Shown in pieces: positions 24,145 to 36,207 of a DNA stretch of 64,000 nucleotides (its first letter is position 1; each line of letters starts with the position of its first letter). The notes beneath the pieces were generated by a model. It was not told the origin of the DNA, searched no databases, and saw nothing but the letters and a program-made list of their open reading frames with translations. The stretch covers positions 488,764 to 552,763 of the forward strand of contig NW_022985076.1 in assembly GCF_010015585.1 (NCBI RefSeq). Reading direction: 5' to 3'. The stretch comes from Eremomyces bilateralis CBS 781.70. Taxonomy: Eukaryota > Ascomycota > Dothideomycetes > Eremomycetales > Eremomycetaceae. The position numbers were made by a program, and so were the translations under genes.

Positions 24145-24763
24145 GAGCGAGATCGGAGATCGGAGACAATTAGGTAACGTGGCAGACGCGAGGTTTTACC
24201 TATTATATGCGACCATAGCATACGAACTCAGCGTATCATTCACATTCATCAATCGCAAGCATCGGCACATATCATGGTCTTTGGAGCACGGTTGCGTGTC
24301 ATTGGCTAGCAGATACAAAAAGAGCCCTCGAACGGCCTTGGTTCTCTCCCGCAAATGGAGAAAAAATAAATGCGACAAATGTTCAACCTGGACGATGTTA
24401 CGTCGAGGTGAAAACATGGCGGAGAAACTCCCGATCCCGATTCCTAGTGTGGACTGGGGCCGGGTGGTGATATATTGTGTGGTGTGTAGGTGTGAACTCC
24501 GAATCCTCCTCCGTCGCGGCAAAGGGGATGGAATAAAACATATGAGATCGTTGGATACCAGGGGGTTGGGTTGGAATGTCGTGATCGCAGAGGTATCGTG
24601 ATCGTTCGCTGTCTCTTCTCGCTTCCTCTCTTCCTCGGGTCATGTACAGTGTGTGTGAAGGTAGGGGGGTAGGGGAAAATAACGTGCGGAGTGTTCTAGT
24701 TGGATATCTTCGCAGTTGGAGCGGCGATGATTCTAAAGGGAAGGGAAAGGGGGAGACGACCAG
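24145..24763. other. Convergent 3' spacer MED1/glnA
   Basis: This 619-bp spacer contains probable 3' UTRs of both flanking genes. No other feature was recognised. Confidence 0.6.
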
Positions 24764-26896
24764 TTACGACTTGGTTGTCTCAACGACGGCGTCCGGTGTT
24801 GATGAGGCCACCGAGACGGCCTTCCCGATGTTGACACCCTCGACGTTGCCGCAGAGCTATCGATCGTTAGCATTGGTGTTCGATAGACGATGAAAAGGTA
24901 CACATACCGTCTGGACGATGATACCCGTGATCTGATACGGGTCGGCATTGGAAGCCGGGCGACGGTCCTCAAAGTATCCCTTGCCCTCCTCGGCGACGGC
25001 GCGGTTGACACGCACCGACGCACCACGGTTGGCCACGCCCCATGAGAACTTGTCGTAGCTGGCCGTCTCGTGCGCACCGGTCATACGGAGCTGATTGTCC
25101 TCGCCGTAGACCTCCATGTGCTCCGCATGTCGGGTGCTGAGCTTCTCCATGGCGGCCTCGATGGCCTTGATGCCACCCTCCTCACGCATCTCCTTGGTGG
25201 AGACGTTGGTATGCAGGCCCGCGCCGTTCCAGTCGCCGGGGACGGGCTTGGGAGCGAAGGTGACCTTGACGCCGAACTCTTCGGCGACGCGGTGGAGGAT
25301 GAATCGAGACATCCACAGTTGATCGCCCTCTATGAAAACGTTAGTCATCGGCGGATTTGGTAAGGGGTCGCGTGACTTCTTGGCATTGCGCGAGTGGCGA
25401 ATTGATCATCGGGACAATCATGAAATAATGGGTTACACTTACGTGAAATGCCGACGCAAGGCCCGATTTGGTACTCCCATTGGCCGGGCATGACCTCAGC
25501 GTTGGTGCCGGAAATCTGAATGCTGGCGTACAAGCAAGCTTTGTAGTGGGCATCGACGATGTCACGACCAAAGACCTTGCCGGCTCCCACCCCGCAGTAA
25601 TACGGGCCCTGAGGCGCCGGGTAGCCGTTCGTAGGCCAGCCCAGCGGCCAGCCGCTGGGGTCCAGAAGAGTGTATTCCTGTTCCAGACCGAACCAGAACT
25701 CGTGACTGGCGTTGGCGTCCATCAAGACGGCGGAATCGTGACGGTAGTTGAATTTGTTGGGGGTGGCGTCGGACATCCATGTCTCACACATGACGAGGAC
25801 ATTGTCACCCAGACGGAAAGGATCGGGGTAGTAGGCGACAGGTCGGAGGTAGACGTCCGAGTTGTCGCCGGGAGCTTGGCCGGTGGATGAACCGTCGAAG
25901 TTCCATTCGGGAAGATCGTCGACACTTGTGATTGGCTTGTTGATGGTCTGTTGGGATTAGGAGAGTTAGCAAGAGTCCGATGATGTTATTCATAGAACAA
26001 TATGCCAATAATATGCGTGTGGTGATAAATGGTGGCGGGGGAGTGAGCAACACGCGAGTCTCAATAGCAAGGAATGTTCCTCATGAATTGCTGTTTGTGT
26101 GCGTCCACAGCGCCAGGCAATCAGGAAGGTGCGGGGCTATCGTCAGTGTGGCGGTTGACATGGTCGGCGGTGAAAGCGAGGATGCCTCATGGCCTTGTGG
26201 CCTTGGGGCTCATCAATCCAGGGTCGGAACCGCGGAATTGCGTGTGTGCGTCCGCGTCTCCGCGATTGTGCGCCGGCGGCTGTTGGTGGCTTGGGGGTGC
26301 ACCAATTTCGGTTTTTCGCCTCTTTCGCTTCCAGATTGGAGGCGGTGCTTCGGCTTGCTGCAGGCCGCCAACGCCATGACCCACGCCTTATCGCACACCT
26401 CCGACTGGTGTCGTTTTTGGCGCTGTTGCAGTCGATAAGAGCGGGCCAAGCATGTAGACTATCAACCCCTCCAAAAATTGCAGAAGCAATGGATCGTGGA
26501 ATCGTCGTATTGCAGCGATGCTGGGGGGGTCCATCGTAAGGGAGCACGCATGCTCGAATTGTGCTAGAGGGAATGGGTTGTGGGAAAGAGGATAGCCGAA
26601 TGAAGTCATGGCAAAAAATGAGTGTAATGAAGTCATCAACGTACCTTGCACTTTGACCGACAACCGCCGGCGCCATCAATCCACACGTACTCAGCGATGA
26701 TGCTGCCTTTCTGGTCCAAATCAAGATATTTCTTGAGCTGTGGGAAAAGTGGCTGTCAGAACTGGTGCTGTGCAATTCCTGTGCGGGACAATATTAAGAC
26801 ATACATTGGCGGTATTGGATGCGGAGTTAGCCTGTCTCGTGGTTAGCACCATTGTCACCCACAGTCGCATGAAGCGCAGGATGTTAGATATACCAT
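24764..26896 (-). CDS. glnA: Glutamine synthetase
   Basis: Cytosolic ATP-dependent ligation of ammonium to glutamate, central to nitrogen assimilation. Model (minus): 26894-26896 (ATG alone), 26805-26831, 26645-26737, 25443-25947, 24908-25329, 24764-24856; 380 aa. Eukaryotic type-II GS landmarks: [92 protein letters not shown], the NRGASVR active-site loop and [10 protein letters not shown]. The protein is about 20-25 residues longer at the C terminus than most fungal enzymes. Two oddities are an initiator exon of just three bases and a 697-nt intron (25948-26644) in a genome where introns are usually 45-115 nt. Expression is presumably nitrogen-controlled, but no site was verified. Confidence 0.95.
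25948..26644 (-). other. Unusually long glnA intron (697 nt)
   Basis: Bounded by GTACGT at the 5' end and CAACAG at the 3' end, between CRSKCK and TINKP. It contains short ORFs on both strands but nothing with family resemblance. Confidence 0.75.
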
Positions 26897-28184
26897 GATC
26901 GCGACTGTTGATGAGAGGATGAGGGTGGTGGGTTGGTAGGAATGTGCGGTATCGGGAGTGAAGTGGCGAGGTTGCGAAAGGAACACGACAACGCTAGAGG
27001 TCGAATTGCAAGAAATGGAAGAGTTAAAAGGAGGTACGGATGGTACGTGAGTGGGAGGATGAGGAAGAGGAAATGGAAGAGATGAGAAATGAGTGGAAAC
27101 GGAGAGGGCGGAGAGTCGAGATAAATAACATTTCGAAAGAATTATTATGGCGCGGTAGGTTACTCGTGGACCGGGATTACCGTGGAGGCGTGGAACTCAT
27201 GGAAGTAGAAGAGTGGACTGTGAACACTGGACAGCCTCCGAGTTACGAGATCGGAGAGTTCAGGGTTGGGGGTGCGCCAGTATGAACAACAGGAACAAGG
27301 ATGCCGATAATGGTCAATCAATGCCTCAATAGACAGGAATCTCGCCCCAATCATGTCGGGCATGCTGCACTCATCCGGGAGAAAAAGAACGCGGCCAGGC
27401 ACCGCCAATTGTTCGCTGCCCCCGTCGTCGATCCACATCCCACTATTTGCCCCCCCTTCCTTTTCCTCCCCCGCTGCGGTTGAGAATTGAAGATTCCATT
27501 TCCTTTTTTAGGACGGCATGTTTGGGACATTGGTACAACATAATGTATTAGTTGTGATTGGAGACCTAGAGTCGTGGATATGAATTATGTAGCCTCATCA
27601 TTGAGCGATTATCTCTCATGGGATAAGTGGTTACTAGGGACGCCTGACGATGACTCCTTTTGTTCCAGGCTCTATTCACTGCCACACAGTATGGCCACCT
27701 CTCTTTGTTTAGTTTGTTAGAACTCGATTCGGTTCTTTGTTCCATGGGAGTCGATTCGGAACCTGGATCTACTAGATGACACCTATTCCCAATATCAAGC
27801 CAATGTTGGGAACGGGTCCCCGGAAACCCCCACAATCCAAGTCGCTCCTACGGATGTCGGAACTGGGTGTCTCAACCGCCTAGGGCTGAATTGTCCCCTT
27901 CATCGATGGGATATTGAGATATCGACCCTTTACTCCTCTAAAAGCATCGGTCACACGAGCTGAAGATCAACCACAAAGAGTCCGATCTTGTCTGACAACC
28001 GCTTCGTTTCGATTGGTGAAAGGAGCAAGACCAGATCGATTGGGGAGAAATGCCTCATGCATGGGGTGATGGGGGAGATATGCAAGCCACACTCAGACCT
28101 CCATCTCAATCCACATCCAGGTGTCAAGCAGATGTCTCCCACAGTGTTAACGGGCCAACTGTTCTGGAATATCCCATGCGAAAA

Positions 28185-28215
28185 TAGACTCCACGCTCTA
28201 GGAGCGTGGAGTCTA
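28185..28215. repeat. Perfect inverted repeat (14-bp arms, 3-nt loop)
   Basis: The arm TAGACTCCACGCTC is followed by the loop TAG and the exact reverse complement GAGCGTGGAGTCTA. It is not T-tailed and lies far from any confident gene. Confidence 0.85.
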
Positions 28216-28524
28216 GAGCAGACCCTGAATCCTGCGGGATTTACCCCGATGGTAATGTAGCATTCAGGCTGAGCTGCTGCGATATGTATGTACTATGGGA
28301 GAACAACCGAGAGTCCTTATCGAAGACGGTCTAGAAGGCAGTATTGACTCTTTTTAGAAGAGCGAACCAAACTCGATACCTTCAATATTACAATCCATAC
28401 GAGAATAACACCTCAGCCAAGTAAATCGTCAAAGTGAGATCCCCCTCACCGCGACGACGTCCAGAACCACGAATCCCTGCGCATCGCCCATCCCAATTCC
28501 CACCACGCGATTCGAATTGTCAAA

Positions 28525-28745
28525 ATGTATCCCCCCAATCCACCACTCTCAACCCCGCGAAAGCATCCCAATCTCGAAACCAACCATTCTCCAGAGTCCA
28601 GCGCTGGTGTCCCTGCAGGATCCACGGACGTTGGATCAAGCGACATCGCACATCAGGTCAGCACCCTTCGAACGTGGGGTCTTTCATATGTTCGGCTATC
28701 GTGACTTTCGGAAATCAGTCAGACCGCGGTCATTGCAGCGACTGA
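28525..28745 (+). CDS. Doubtful small ORF
   Basis: ATG at 28525 opens MYPPNPPLSTPRKHPNLE, a Pro/Ser-rich stretch whose codon use resembles coding DNA. Unspliced it stops at 28704 (59 aa). A possible GTCAGC..CAG intron (28657-28718) would give 52 aa ending at 28745. No family was recognised, and it may be chance. Confidence 0.2.
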
Positions 28746-30735
28746 GAACTGAGCTATTCGGGTAATAATAATAATCACGATGTCCCCTCGGCCTCCTTCT
28801 TTCAACCGACGAAAGTCCAGACGACCAGAATTTGTGCCGGATCACCGGCAGTCGACTGTCCCCGCGGCACCCAACATTTCTGGACCGCCGCGGCCCCTTT
28901 CCCAGCGCCTCGTGCCATCAACAAATCAACAAATCAACAAATCGCCTTATCAACCACCATGTCAAATCTCCCTTTCCAGTTATTAATGGGTGAGCGATTT
29001 CCGATGATAAGGAATTTCCAGAATCCTGACGACCCGAACGCTAATTAGCGGGATTGCGCCTGCATGGTCCCGCCACGCCGATGGTGCCCGCTGGTGCAGG
29101 GGAAAAGGGCAGGGGTGAGGACTGTTGGCGGCGATTTGCGGGCGATGGGAGGATGGGTGCAGGGGGGTGGGGCAGTTCCGGGCGCTTGGGGTGGCGCTAG
29201 GCTGGTTTGGAGGATTGCTTATCGGGAGACGCTGATTGGTGGAGAGATGGTTGTGGTCTGTGGATGATCTCGTGAGCTGTGATTGAAAAGGTGAGATCTG
29301 GAATGGTGGATGTGTCAGCGTGGAGAATACCATGTGGTAAAATGTTCAGTTGGAATGCGCGTCGGTAGATCATCACGGGGTGGAAGCTGACTGTGGGATG
29401 CGTTGGTTCTCAACAGTCAACAGCCAACAGTCAACATTCACAATACCGTAATGTCACAGCTGGTAAGGAATCCAGGGGTTGGAGGCCGTCAGTGCGTCCT
29501 TGTGTTTGAAATCACTCCTCCACACTCCACCCCTGACTCTCCAGCACGACACCACTCAAAGATCACAACGGACCGTCTCCTACTCAGAAGCAAAGGGAAA
29601 GGACTGACCATGATGATTACCTGTAGCAATCTATTCATACGGGCACAAAGCTCGTCCTCATCAGCCGCTGCCATCCATCGGTGCTTTCAGCCCTACAGAC
29701 GCCAATGGACCAACTCAGTCCACGGCTTTCACCAGATATCCTGATCCCCCGCACGTACTATTAGCCTGGTTTCCATACATCTCACAGCATCAGACTCCCT
29801 CTACTAGCCGGACTATCCTGCCATCGGCATCAAAACCCGGGGAATCTCAAGCAACCGCGAACGATGGGAACCGCCGTCTGCCACCCAGTCGATCCAGTGC
29901 GTCGTCGCCTGTCTGCGGATGCTTCCCGCTCTTGATGATCATCTGGCAGAGCCGCAAGACATGGTCCGGTGCCCGATGGTGGTTCCTGCGCCGTTTACAT
30001 AACGAGGAGGGCAGGGGTGTGTCATCGGCCGTTGCTCGTAAGGGGCCTGCGGGTGGTGCTTGGACCTGGGAGAGTTGTAGGGGGTGGTGGTCTTTGAGTC
30101 CTAGGCTTAGGAACGCTGAGGGAATTTCTGTAGGGCTATGGTCTTCGGTCAATGGTCCTGAAGTTCGGGTCTTAGAATGGAGACGGTACTGCTTCTGCAC
30201 ATATATCATCCAGTTCTTCCCCATGGGGAGACATGCAGGTAACCTTGGCGAAGGACGCATTCATTCTCTCCTTCCTTTTCTTGAATTTCTGCGAGTCTTT
30301 GATTTCTTACATTATGCGAGTCTAGTCTGTTCCCCATCCCTTCGATTTTCCTATCGTGGATATTCCCTTTCAGACTCCCTGTCGCCAGTCCTTTGTTCGC
30401 TGCTCCAAGTACCATTGAATGCCTCACCCTACAATGTCCATTATATGTCCTCGGAACAAAGGCCTCGAGTACAATGTTTCTTTACCCTCCGTCTCTACAA
30501 TGGGGTTGTCCCCCTTCATTGTTCTCCATACAATACACCTCTCCCGCGCCTCGACTCCGCATTCAAATACCCCCTCATTCTCCTTCTATCGTCTTTTCCT
30601 CCTTCAAGCAAGCGAGCACCGGCCCCCAAGTTTCCAGCGTACCGCGTACCAGAAATCCCCCCCTACCAGTCCTCCGCTCGCTCCCGGCCCTCCCCACCCC
30701 ACTCCAGACAGCGCCCTCCCCCGCTCCCCCCCAAA

Positions 30736-31254
30736 ATGTGCGAGTGGACCGACGTCTACCACCGCCGCTGCGGCCACTGGTCCATCCCCACTCTCCTAAA
30801 CCCCTGCCCCGCCTGCCGCCACGTCAACGGCCACCCCGTCAGCTGTCTCTTCCCCATCAAGAACGGCATGGTCACTCACGAAGGGAAATGCCCCGCCTGC
30901 GAAAATAAGCGCACCGGGCTCGCCGTCTTGCACCATGCGCTCAGGAAGATCGTCGTCCGTCGACGCGTTCGGAAGATGGTTCGTGTCGAGTGGTCAGATG
31001 CGTTTCCGGCGGATACCGCGGACACCGCCGCGGACCGCGATGTGGCGGATACGGCGCTGCCGCGCTGCTGGGAATCGAGCGGTTCGCCCCAGAGGGGGCG
31101 GAAGCTTAGCTGCTCGATTAATTGGCGGGTGGTGTCGTTCCCGACCTCGAGACCGGAGCTGCAGACATCGTCGTCGACGCGCGCGGCGGCGATGAGGTTC
31201 GATATGGATGTTCGGAAGCATATGCGAGGAATTCGACGCGAGAAGACCTTGTAG
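30736..31254 (+). CDS. Small Cys/His-rich protein of unknown function
   Basis: Single ORF of 172 aa. The N-terminal 75 residues contain regularly spaced Cys and His (MCEWTDVYHRRCGHW, NPCPACRHVNGH, CPACENKRTG), suggesting one or two small zinc-binding knuckles. The middle (VLHHALRKIVVRRRVRKMVR) is strongly basic. The C-terminal part is low in complexity and could be misread if an intron is present. The open frame extends upstream to about 29932, but that part looks non-coding, so the ATG directly after the pyrimidine-rich stretch was chosen. Function unknown. Confidence 0.45.
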   Translation: MCEWTDVYHRRCGHWSIPTLLNPCPACRHVNGHPVSCLFPIKNGMVTHEGKCPACENKRTGLAVLHHALRKIVVRRRVRKMVRVEWSDAFPADTADTAADRDVADTALPRCWESSGSPQRGRKLSCSINWRVVSFPTSRPELQTSSSTRAAAMRFDMDVRKHMRGIRREKTL

Positions 31255-32370
31255 ATTTCCCTGGATTCCCTTCTCCGACTCACGATTTCCGAGACGTCTC
31301 TAATCTCCTTAGGTTCCCCTCCCGAAATTTCCCCTATGCTATGTATCCCTATCACAGTCGTAGGTCCGATCCAACAGCCAAGACCAAGCGTCAGTATTCA
31401 GAATTGAAAAACGTAGTTAGTTATAGACATGTTGAAGAATCTTTAAACCTAGACCTTCGGATCTACAGTAAGTTGAAGATGATTTTCAACCTATGTTGCG
31501 CCATGGTGATATGAGGCTGAGGGTATTCTGTTTCTACGAGGCGCTGTTCTGCGTGTGCTGTCTGCGATCTGCAGCTCCTTATCAGATCTACCCGCGAAGC
31601 CGCTCGAGGCGGCGAGGGGTGACTAGGTGCATGAAATTCATTTGCGCTTTGCAGTCACAAGCACAGCCATAAGATGGTGCCAGAGGCTTGGGTGGATACA
31701 AGCCTCTTCGTGGCGTGCAACGCGCTGGCTGCCGCTTGTCTTTCCCTTGGCCATCCGTTAATGTCGTCATTGCCGCAGACATTTTATTGATTATTTTATT
31801 GATTATTTTTTGCGTGTCTTTTATTTTACTATCTGTTGCTCAAACACCTCACCTTGTAGTCCATCTAGGACTTCGAACAAGGTACGTATGCAAGCTCCAC
31901 AGGAGAAGGGGATAATGGAAGGCAAAAGTCGCTGATCTTGCTCATCCATCAGGCACTGAAGCTGTGATTTTTTCTGATTGCTAGATCTAGAATATTGTTT
32001 CATTCCGTTTATTTGCATATTCACCGATATGAGTTTTGACGGGCCTGTCTATTGGGCGTTAGAAACTCGGTCGATGATATGTCGCCAAGACAACATTGCT
32101 GTGGCTTATGCAGACTGCAGTATTCCATAGAGGAGACGACACGACCACCTCTCCATGCAGAATCTCAGAACGGAATCGCTCCATGCAACGTTATCAACAA
32201 ATCATAAGATTCATGCCTAACACTGGAAAATCAACCGAGCGGGGTAGACCCAAACTTATAGCCAGCCTATTCTCGTCTCGAACATTCCGACAAGGCTACA
32301 TGTCTAGCGGAACAAAGATTCGCTTCCAGTCGTAACTCTGAGTAATCACTATACAGCAGTATATCGCCTC
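31255..32370. other. Intergenic, about 1.1 kb
   Basis: AT-rich spacer with a direct TTGATTATTTTA duplication near 31788-31812. No gene was supported. Confidence 0.55.
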
Positions 32371-35300
32371 ATGGGGTCCGGCGAGAAAGAAGAATCCAAG
32401 GCGAGCGAAGCTGCGAAGCCTGCGAAGCCTGCGAAGAACAGCAGCAAACCCGATAATGCCTCCAGCGATTCAACGAAGCCTGCCGCTCCGACTCCAGCTA
32501 GACCCGGAAACTCCGAAAAACCTGTCCACAAGGACGACAAAGATCACCAGGCTTTGAGGGATGCTCTCCGAAAAACGAATGAAGTTGACGTGAAGACGAT
32601 TCTGGAGCAGCACCCCGAGTTCGTCAACCGCAAAATTGGCATCGATAAGGGGAACGTGGTTCACTACATCCTCCGAAATGTCAGAAGCCGCGACGGCTCT
32701 CAAGACGAGAAGGCAAGTCTCCGTTGGCTACAAATCGTCAAAGGGCTGTATGACCCTGAGGGGTTGATCAAACCCGACTGGAGTGCGAAGGATAGTCACA
32801 ACAGAACGCCGCTGCACTTAGCCTGCTCACACACGAGACAACATTTAGAAGTCGCGAAATTTCTTCTCGACAACGGAGCCCGGCCGGATGTAGTCGACGA
32901 CACGCCCTCATCGCCGCTGCGCGACGCCATACACCAACACCGCACGGACATGGTGCGGGTCCTCATCCGAGGAGGAGCCAGTCCGGGGTTTGCGGTCAAT
33001 AATAGCATGCCGCTACACACGACTGCATATCGAGGCTATCGCGATATCGTCGACTTCCTTCTTGCCCAGTCCGGCGTACAAATTGACGCAAGGGACGGGA
33101 AAGGTTATACCCCCTTGCACCTTGCTTGCTGGCAAAATTATCCCCTCGTGGCGCAAAAGCTGCTCGAAAATGAAGCAGATCACACCGCTAAAACAACGGG
33201 GAATAAATGGACGCCGTTACACCTGGCAGCGTATCATGGCTCTCTTCAGTGCGTTCAGGAGCTCCTCAAGGCTAATGCGCTGTGGTCTGCGCGGACTAGG
33301 CAGAAAAAGACGGCTGAAGAGCTGGCGCAAGAGCAGGGCCATATCCAGATCGTTGAGCTTCTGAGAAAGCAAGGCGAAATTAATGGGGCCTATGAACTTC
33401 AAGTGTGCACGCCAAATGAGGACCAGGAAAATCTCAGTCGGGATTGTGGTGGGATTGTCTGGCCTTCCATGGAGCACACACAAGTATGGGACATATTGAC
33501 TGTGTGGGATATGCTTTACATAGACGGCCCAAAGCTAAAAACGGGTAGGGAGGGCGTCGAACCCAGGTGGATTCATATTCCATCCAACAATGTAGGTCCA
33601 AAATGTGTCATCATTGTCTAGGCACATGTTAACACTGTTACTTGATAGATTGAATGGATGAAGGTATCACGTGTTGTCATTACATCGCATGGCAAGCACT
33701 GATTGCATATAGGATGTCTTCAGAGTTCTCTACTCGGCTGCTGTCACCGAGCTTGGGAGTATTCATGGAGGCGGCAAAGGTAAAGGCAATGCTACGGACG
33801 ATGCGCAACTATCCAAGGCGCAGAAGGCAAAGCAGTCATTAGAAGCAGTTCTTGAGTTCATTGATGCCGAATTTGGCAAGCAGAGACGGTCTCACTGGGC
33901 GGTAAGATTCAAGTCTATGCCGCAAACGCTCGATAGTTTCACGCCTCGCAACTGCCACAGAAAACCTCTTTTTAACCCCTTTATTCAACCCCTCTTAAGA
34001 TTTCATAAAGATTTCATCGTGATGCTGATTTCGGTTTAGGCATCATACGGTGGAAGAACCAAGAATAAAGACAATCAGATGCTTTCGCTCATGGTATGTG
34101 AATGCGAATCGACTTCCAAACTCCACGCCTTCAAATAGTCGAATCATGAGTGGAAATGAAATGGCACTAATTATCCCACAGTTTCCAGTTCTCGATGTCG
34201 ACATGCGGAAACCTTACTACAAGCCGCCAGACACCAAGGAGACACATCCAGTGAGCGCCCCTGAGGGTCCCTCGAAACACCGAGAGCGTCTGGCCAGAGC
34301 GGAGATGGAGCACCCGAGGAAGCTGGAAGACTTGGCAAAAGCCTACAAGGGCATGGTATCTTCCACCTGGACGCTGGACGGGTACTTCCACGAGTTCATC
34401 CAGGAGGATAGTCTGAACTCCCGGAATGGTGATCAAGTCGTCTCACGGTACATCGCACACCACATAGAAGAAGAAGAAGAAGAAGCCAAGCGGCAGGCGA
34501 CGACTGTGAAAGAAGCAAGTGATACGTCCCTTAAGGTGGACTTGGATTCCCCCAAGACACCGCACGTCCAGTTTCAAGAAGCCAGCGGTGAGGAAACAAC
34601 TCCTTCTCAGCTCGAAAGCCAGCATGACCAGGTGAAATCTAAGGTTTGCAGATTGACCGGCCTCAAGCGCATCTGGTCGGTCCCCCCTCACGATTCGACG
34701 CCAGGTGAGCAGAAGGAAAAGGACGGCGAAACCAGTGACTCTGAGTCTGTGAGAGGAAAAGATGAGTCTCTCGATCATGTCGAGGATGGACACGGAGCCC
34801 ATGGGAAAGGAATTCCACAGCAAATCATCACTGTTCCGCAGCTGTGGCTGTTGCAGGTCGACAGTAAGTGCTCTCTTGGCTATATTTACCTATTCAAATG
34901 CTACTTATGTACGCTCATGAAAAGCTAATGAAGGGTGCAAATACGAAACAGATATTGTATTAACGTCATTTCCCGAGCGATGGGATAACAACATCCTCCC
35001 GGATATCATTCTCGAACGACTTATCGAACTACGTAGGAGAAAAGACGAGAGCGGCCCTGACAAGGCGATGACTACTGACGACATCACCAGTGAAATTGTG
35101 GAGGCCTGTCTGGATTACGAGCCGTCCTTGACGACGTATAGCGGAGCGCGGAGCTATCTTGACGCATTTGGTATCGAAATTGCGCATTTGGTACGTGCCC
35201 ATTCATGACGAGCAACAACGAGGAATAGCTAATCCTGGTTCTGCACAGTCCAACAAAACGACGGAGTGCTACGAAAAGTTCAAGGAATCGCTAGGTGAAG

Positions 35301-36207
35301 CTATCACGGTGTTTCCCGAGGCGATTAAGGGTGAGACAGATCACCTTGTCAAGATTGATGATGTGTTGAGCGAGATCGGAATGCTTAGAAGAGTACACGA
35401 GGATCAAATTTACATCTGCATGCTGATAGAAAGGAGTCGTAATAGCGATAAAAGCCCGAAGAAAATGAGTAAGTTAGACTTCGAGTCAGAAAGTTTTCAG
35501 GGGCTTACATCCGGATACAGGCTTCGGGCTTCATGAGGACGGCGGGGAGTTTGGCTACTATGAAACGAGACGGCGGAGAACTCAATTGACGGCTAAGATA
35601 AACAGACTGGAAGCCGATGCCACGAAAGTCCGACAATCGGTGAGCATCGTGTTCCAGCCAAATATTCGGAGGGCTGAACGCTGACTTACCACAGATCCGA
35701 ACCCTGCTCGACCTGAGGCAACGCCAGGCAACGACTGAGGACGCCATCGAGTCAAGCAAGCATTCGGCAATTCTCTTCGCTCAGTCCAAGGTGTTATTCA
35801 TCTTCACTTTGGCTACAGTGATATTTGTACGTTTACTCTCTCCAGACCCTCACTGATTTGCGCTTTTCTTCTCAGTTGACGCGGCAAAAAAAGGGACCTC
35901 TCCAGTGGGTCACAGGTTTGATGGGGATGAATATCGAAAACTTTTCTCGCGAGACGTGGTCTCGAGGCGATGTTGCTGAGGCTTCTGGTAAGTAAAAGCG
36001 TCACGAGTCAGCTGGCGGTCCAGGGCTAGATGCTAACAGACATATACAGTGGCAGGTGTGTTTGTTACGATCATCGTCAGTGTTGTTGGTGTGATTGTCT
36101 ACGATCTTATTGAGGAGAAGAAGTTGCGGAAGTTTTGGAAAACCTCAGTAATGGGCTGGTGGCTTAAGCAGGCTGAGACATGGAAGATCAAGCGTGTCAA
36201 GCAGTAG
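32371..36207 (+). CDS. Ankyrin-repeat protein with C-terminal CorA-like membrane domain
   Basis: Fungal protein combining ankyrin repeats with a CorA/ZntB-like module. Model: 32371-33591, 33649-33663 (15 nt), 33713-33901, 34040-34093, 34182-34863, 34952-35190, 35249-35468, 35521-35639, 35695-35826, 35876-35987, 36050-36207; 1046 aa, all phases consistent. An Ala/Lys/Pro-rich N terminus with KPAKPAK repeats is followed by about six ankyrin units (residues 145-355: TPLHLACSHTRQHLEVAKFLL, TPLHLAAYHGSLQCVQELL and others), then RWIHIPSNNIEWMKDVFRVL, FPVLDVDMRKPYY, a Glu run from a GAA repeat, and TVPQLWLLQVDNIVLTSFPERW. A long helix precedes two membrane segments (KVLFIFTLATVIF and AGVFVTIIVSVVGVIVYDL) with GLMGMN between them, where CorA carries GMN. 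Its role in ion transport is unproven. The 35876 acceptor has an in-frame alternative. Confidence 0.8.

Larger units (their letters stand above)
26897..30735. other. Gene-poor region, about 3.8 kb
   Basis: The first 350 bp, read on the minus strand, is CT-rich and is probably the glnA promoter and 5' UTR. The rest holds only short ORFs. Noted elements are a perfect hairpin at 28185-28215, a doubtful small ORF at 28525, and AACAAATC repeated three times near 28918. The last 300 bp is pyrimidine-rich and may be the promoter of the small gene at 30736. Confidence 0.55.

Noticed and set aside
26143-26775. 210-codon minus-strand ORF in and beside the long glnA intron
   Set aside because: Crosses an exon in the wrong frame and has no recognisable family.
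29932-30735. Upstream extension of the small Cys-rich ORF to 440 codons
   Set aside because: The first 268 codons are Trp/Arg/Ser-rich without conserved-looking blocks and overlap a pyrimidine-rich promoter-like stretch, so the ATG at 30736 is preferred.
33541-33580. tRNA T-loop-like GGGTTCGA (minus strand)
   Set aside because: It lies inside an exon of the ankyrin-CorA gene and no acceptor, D or anticodon stem can be built around it.
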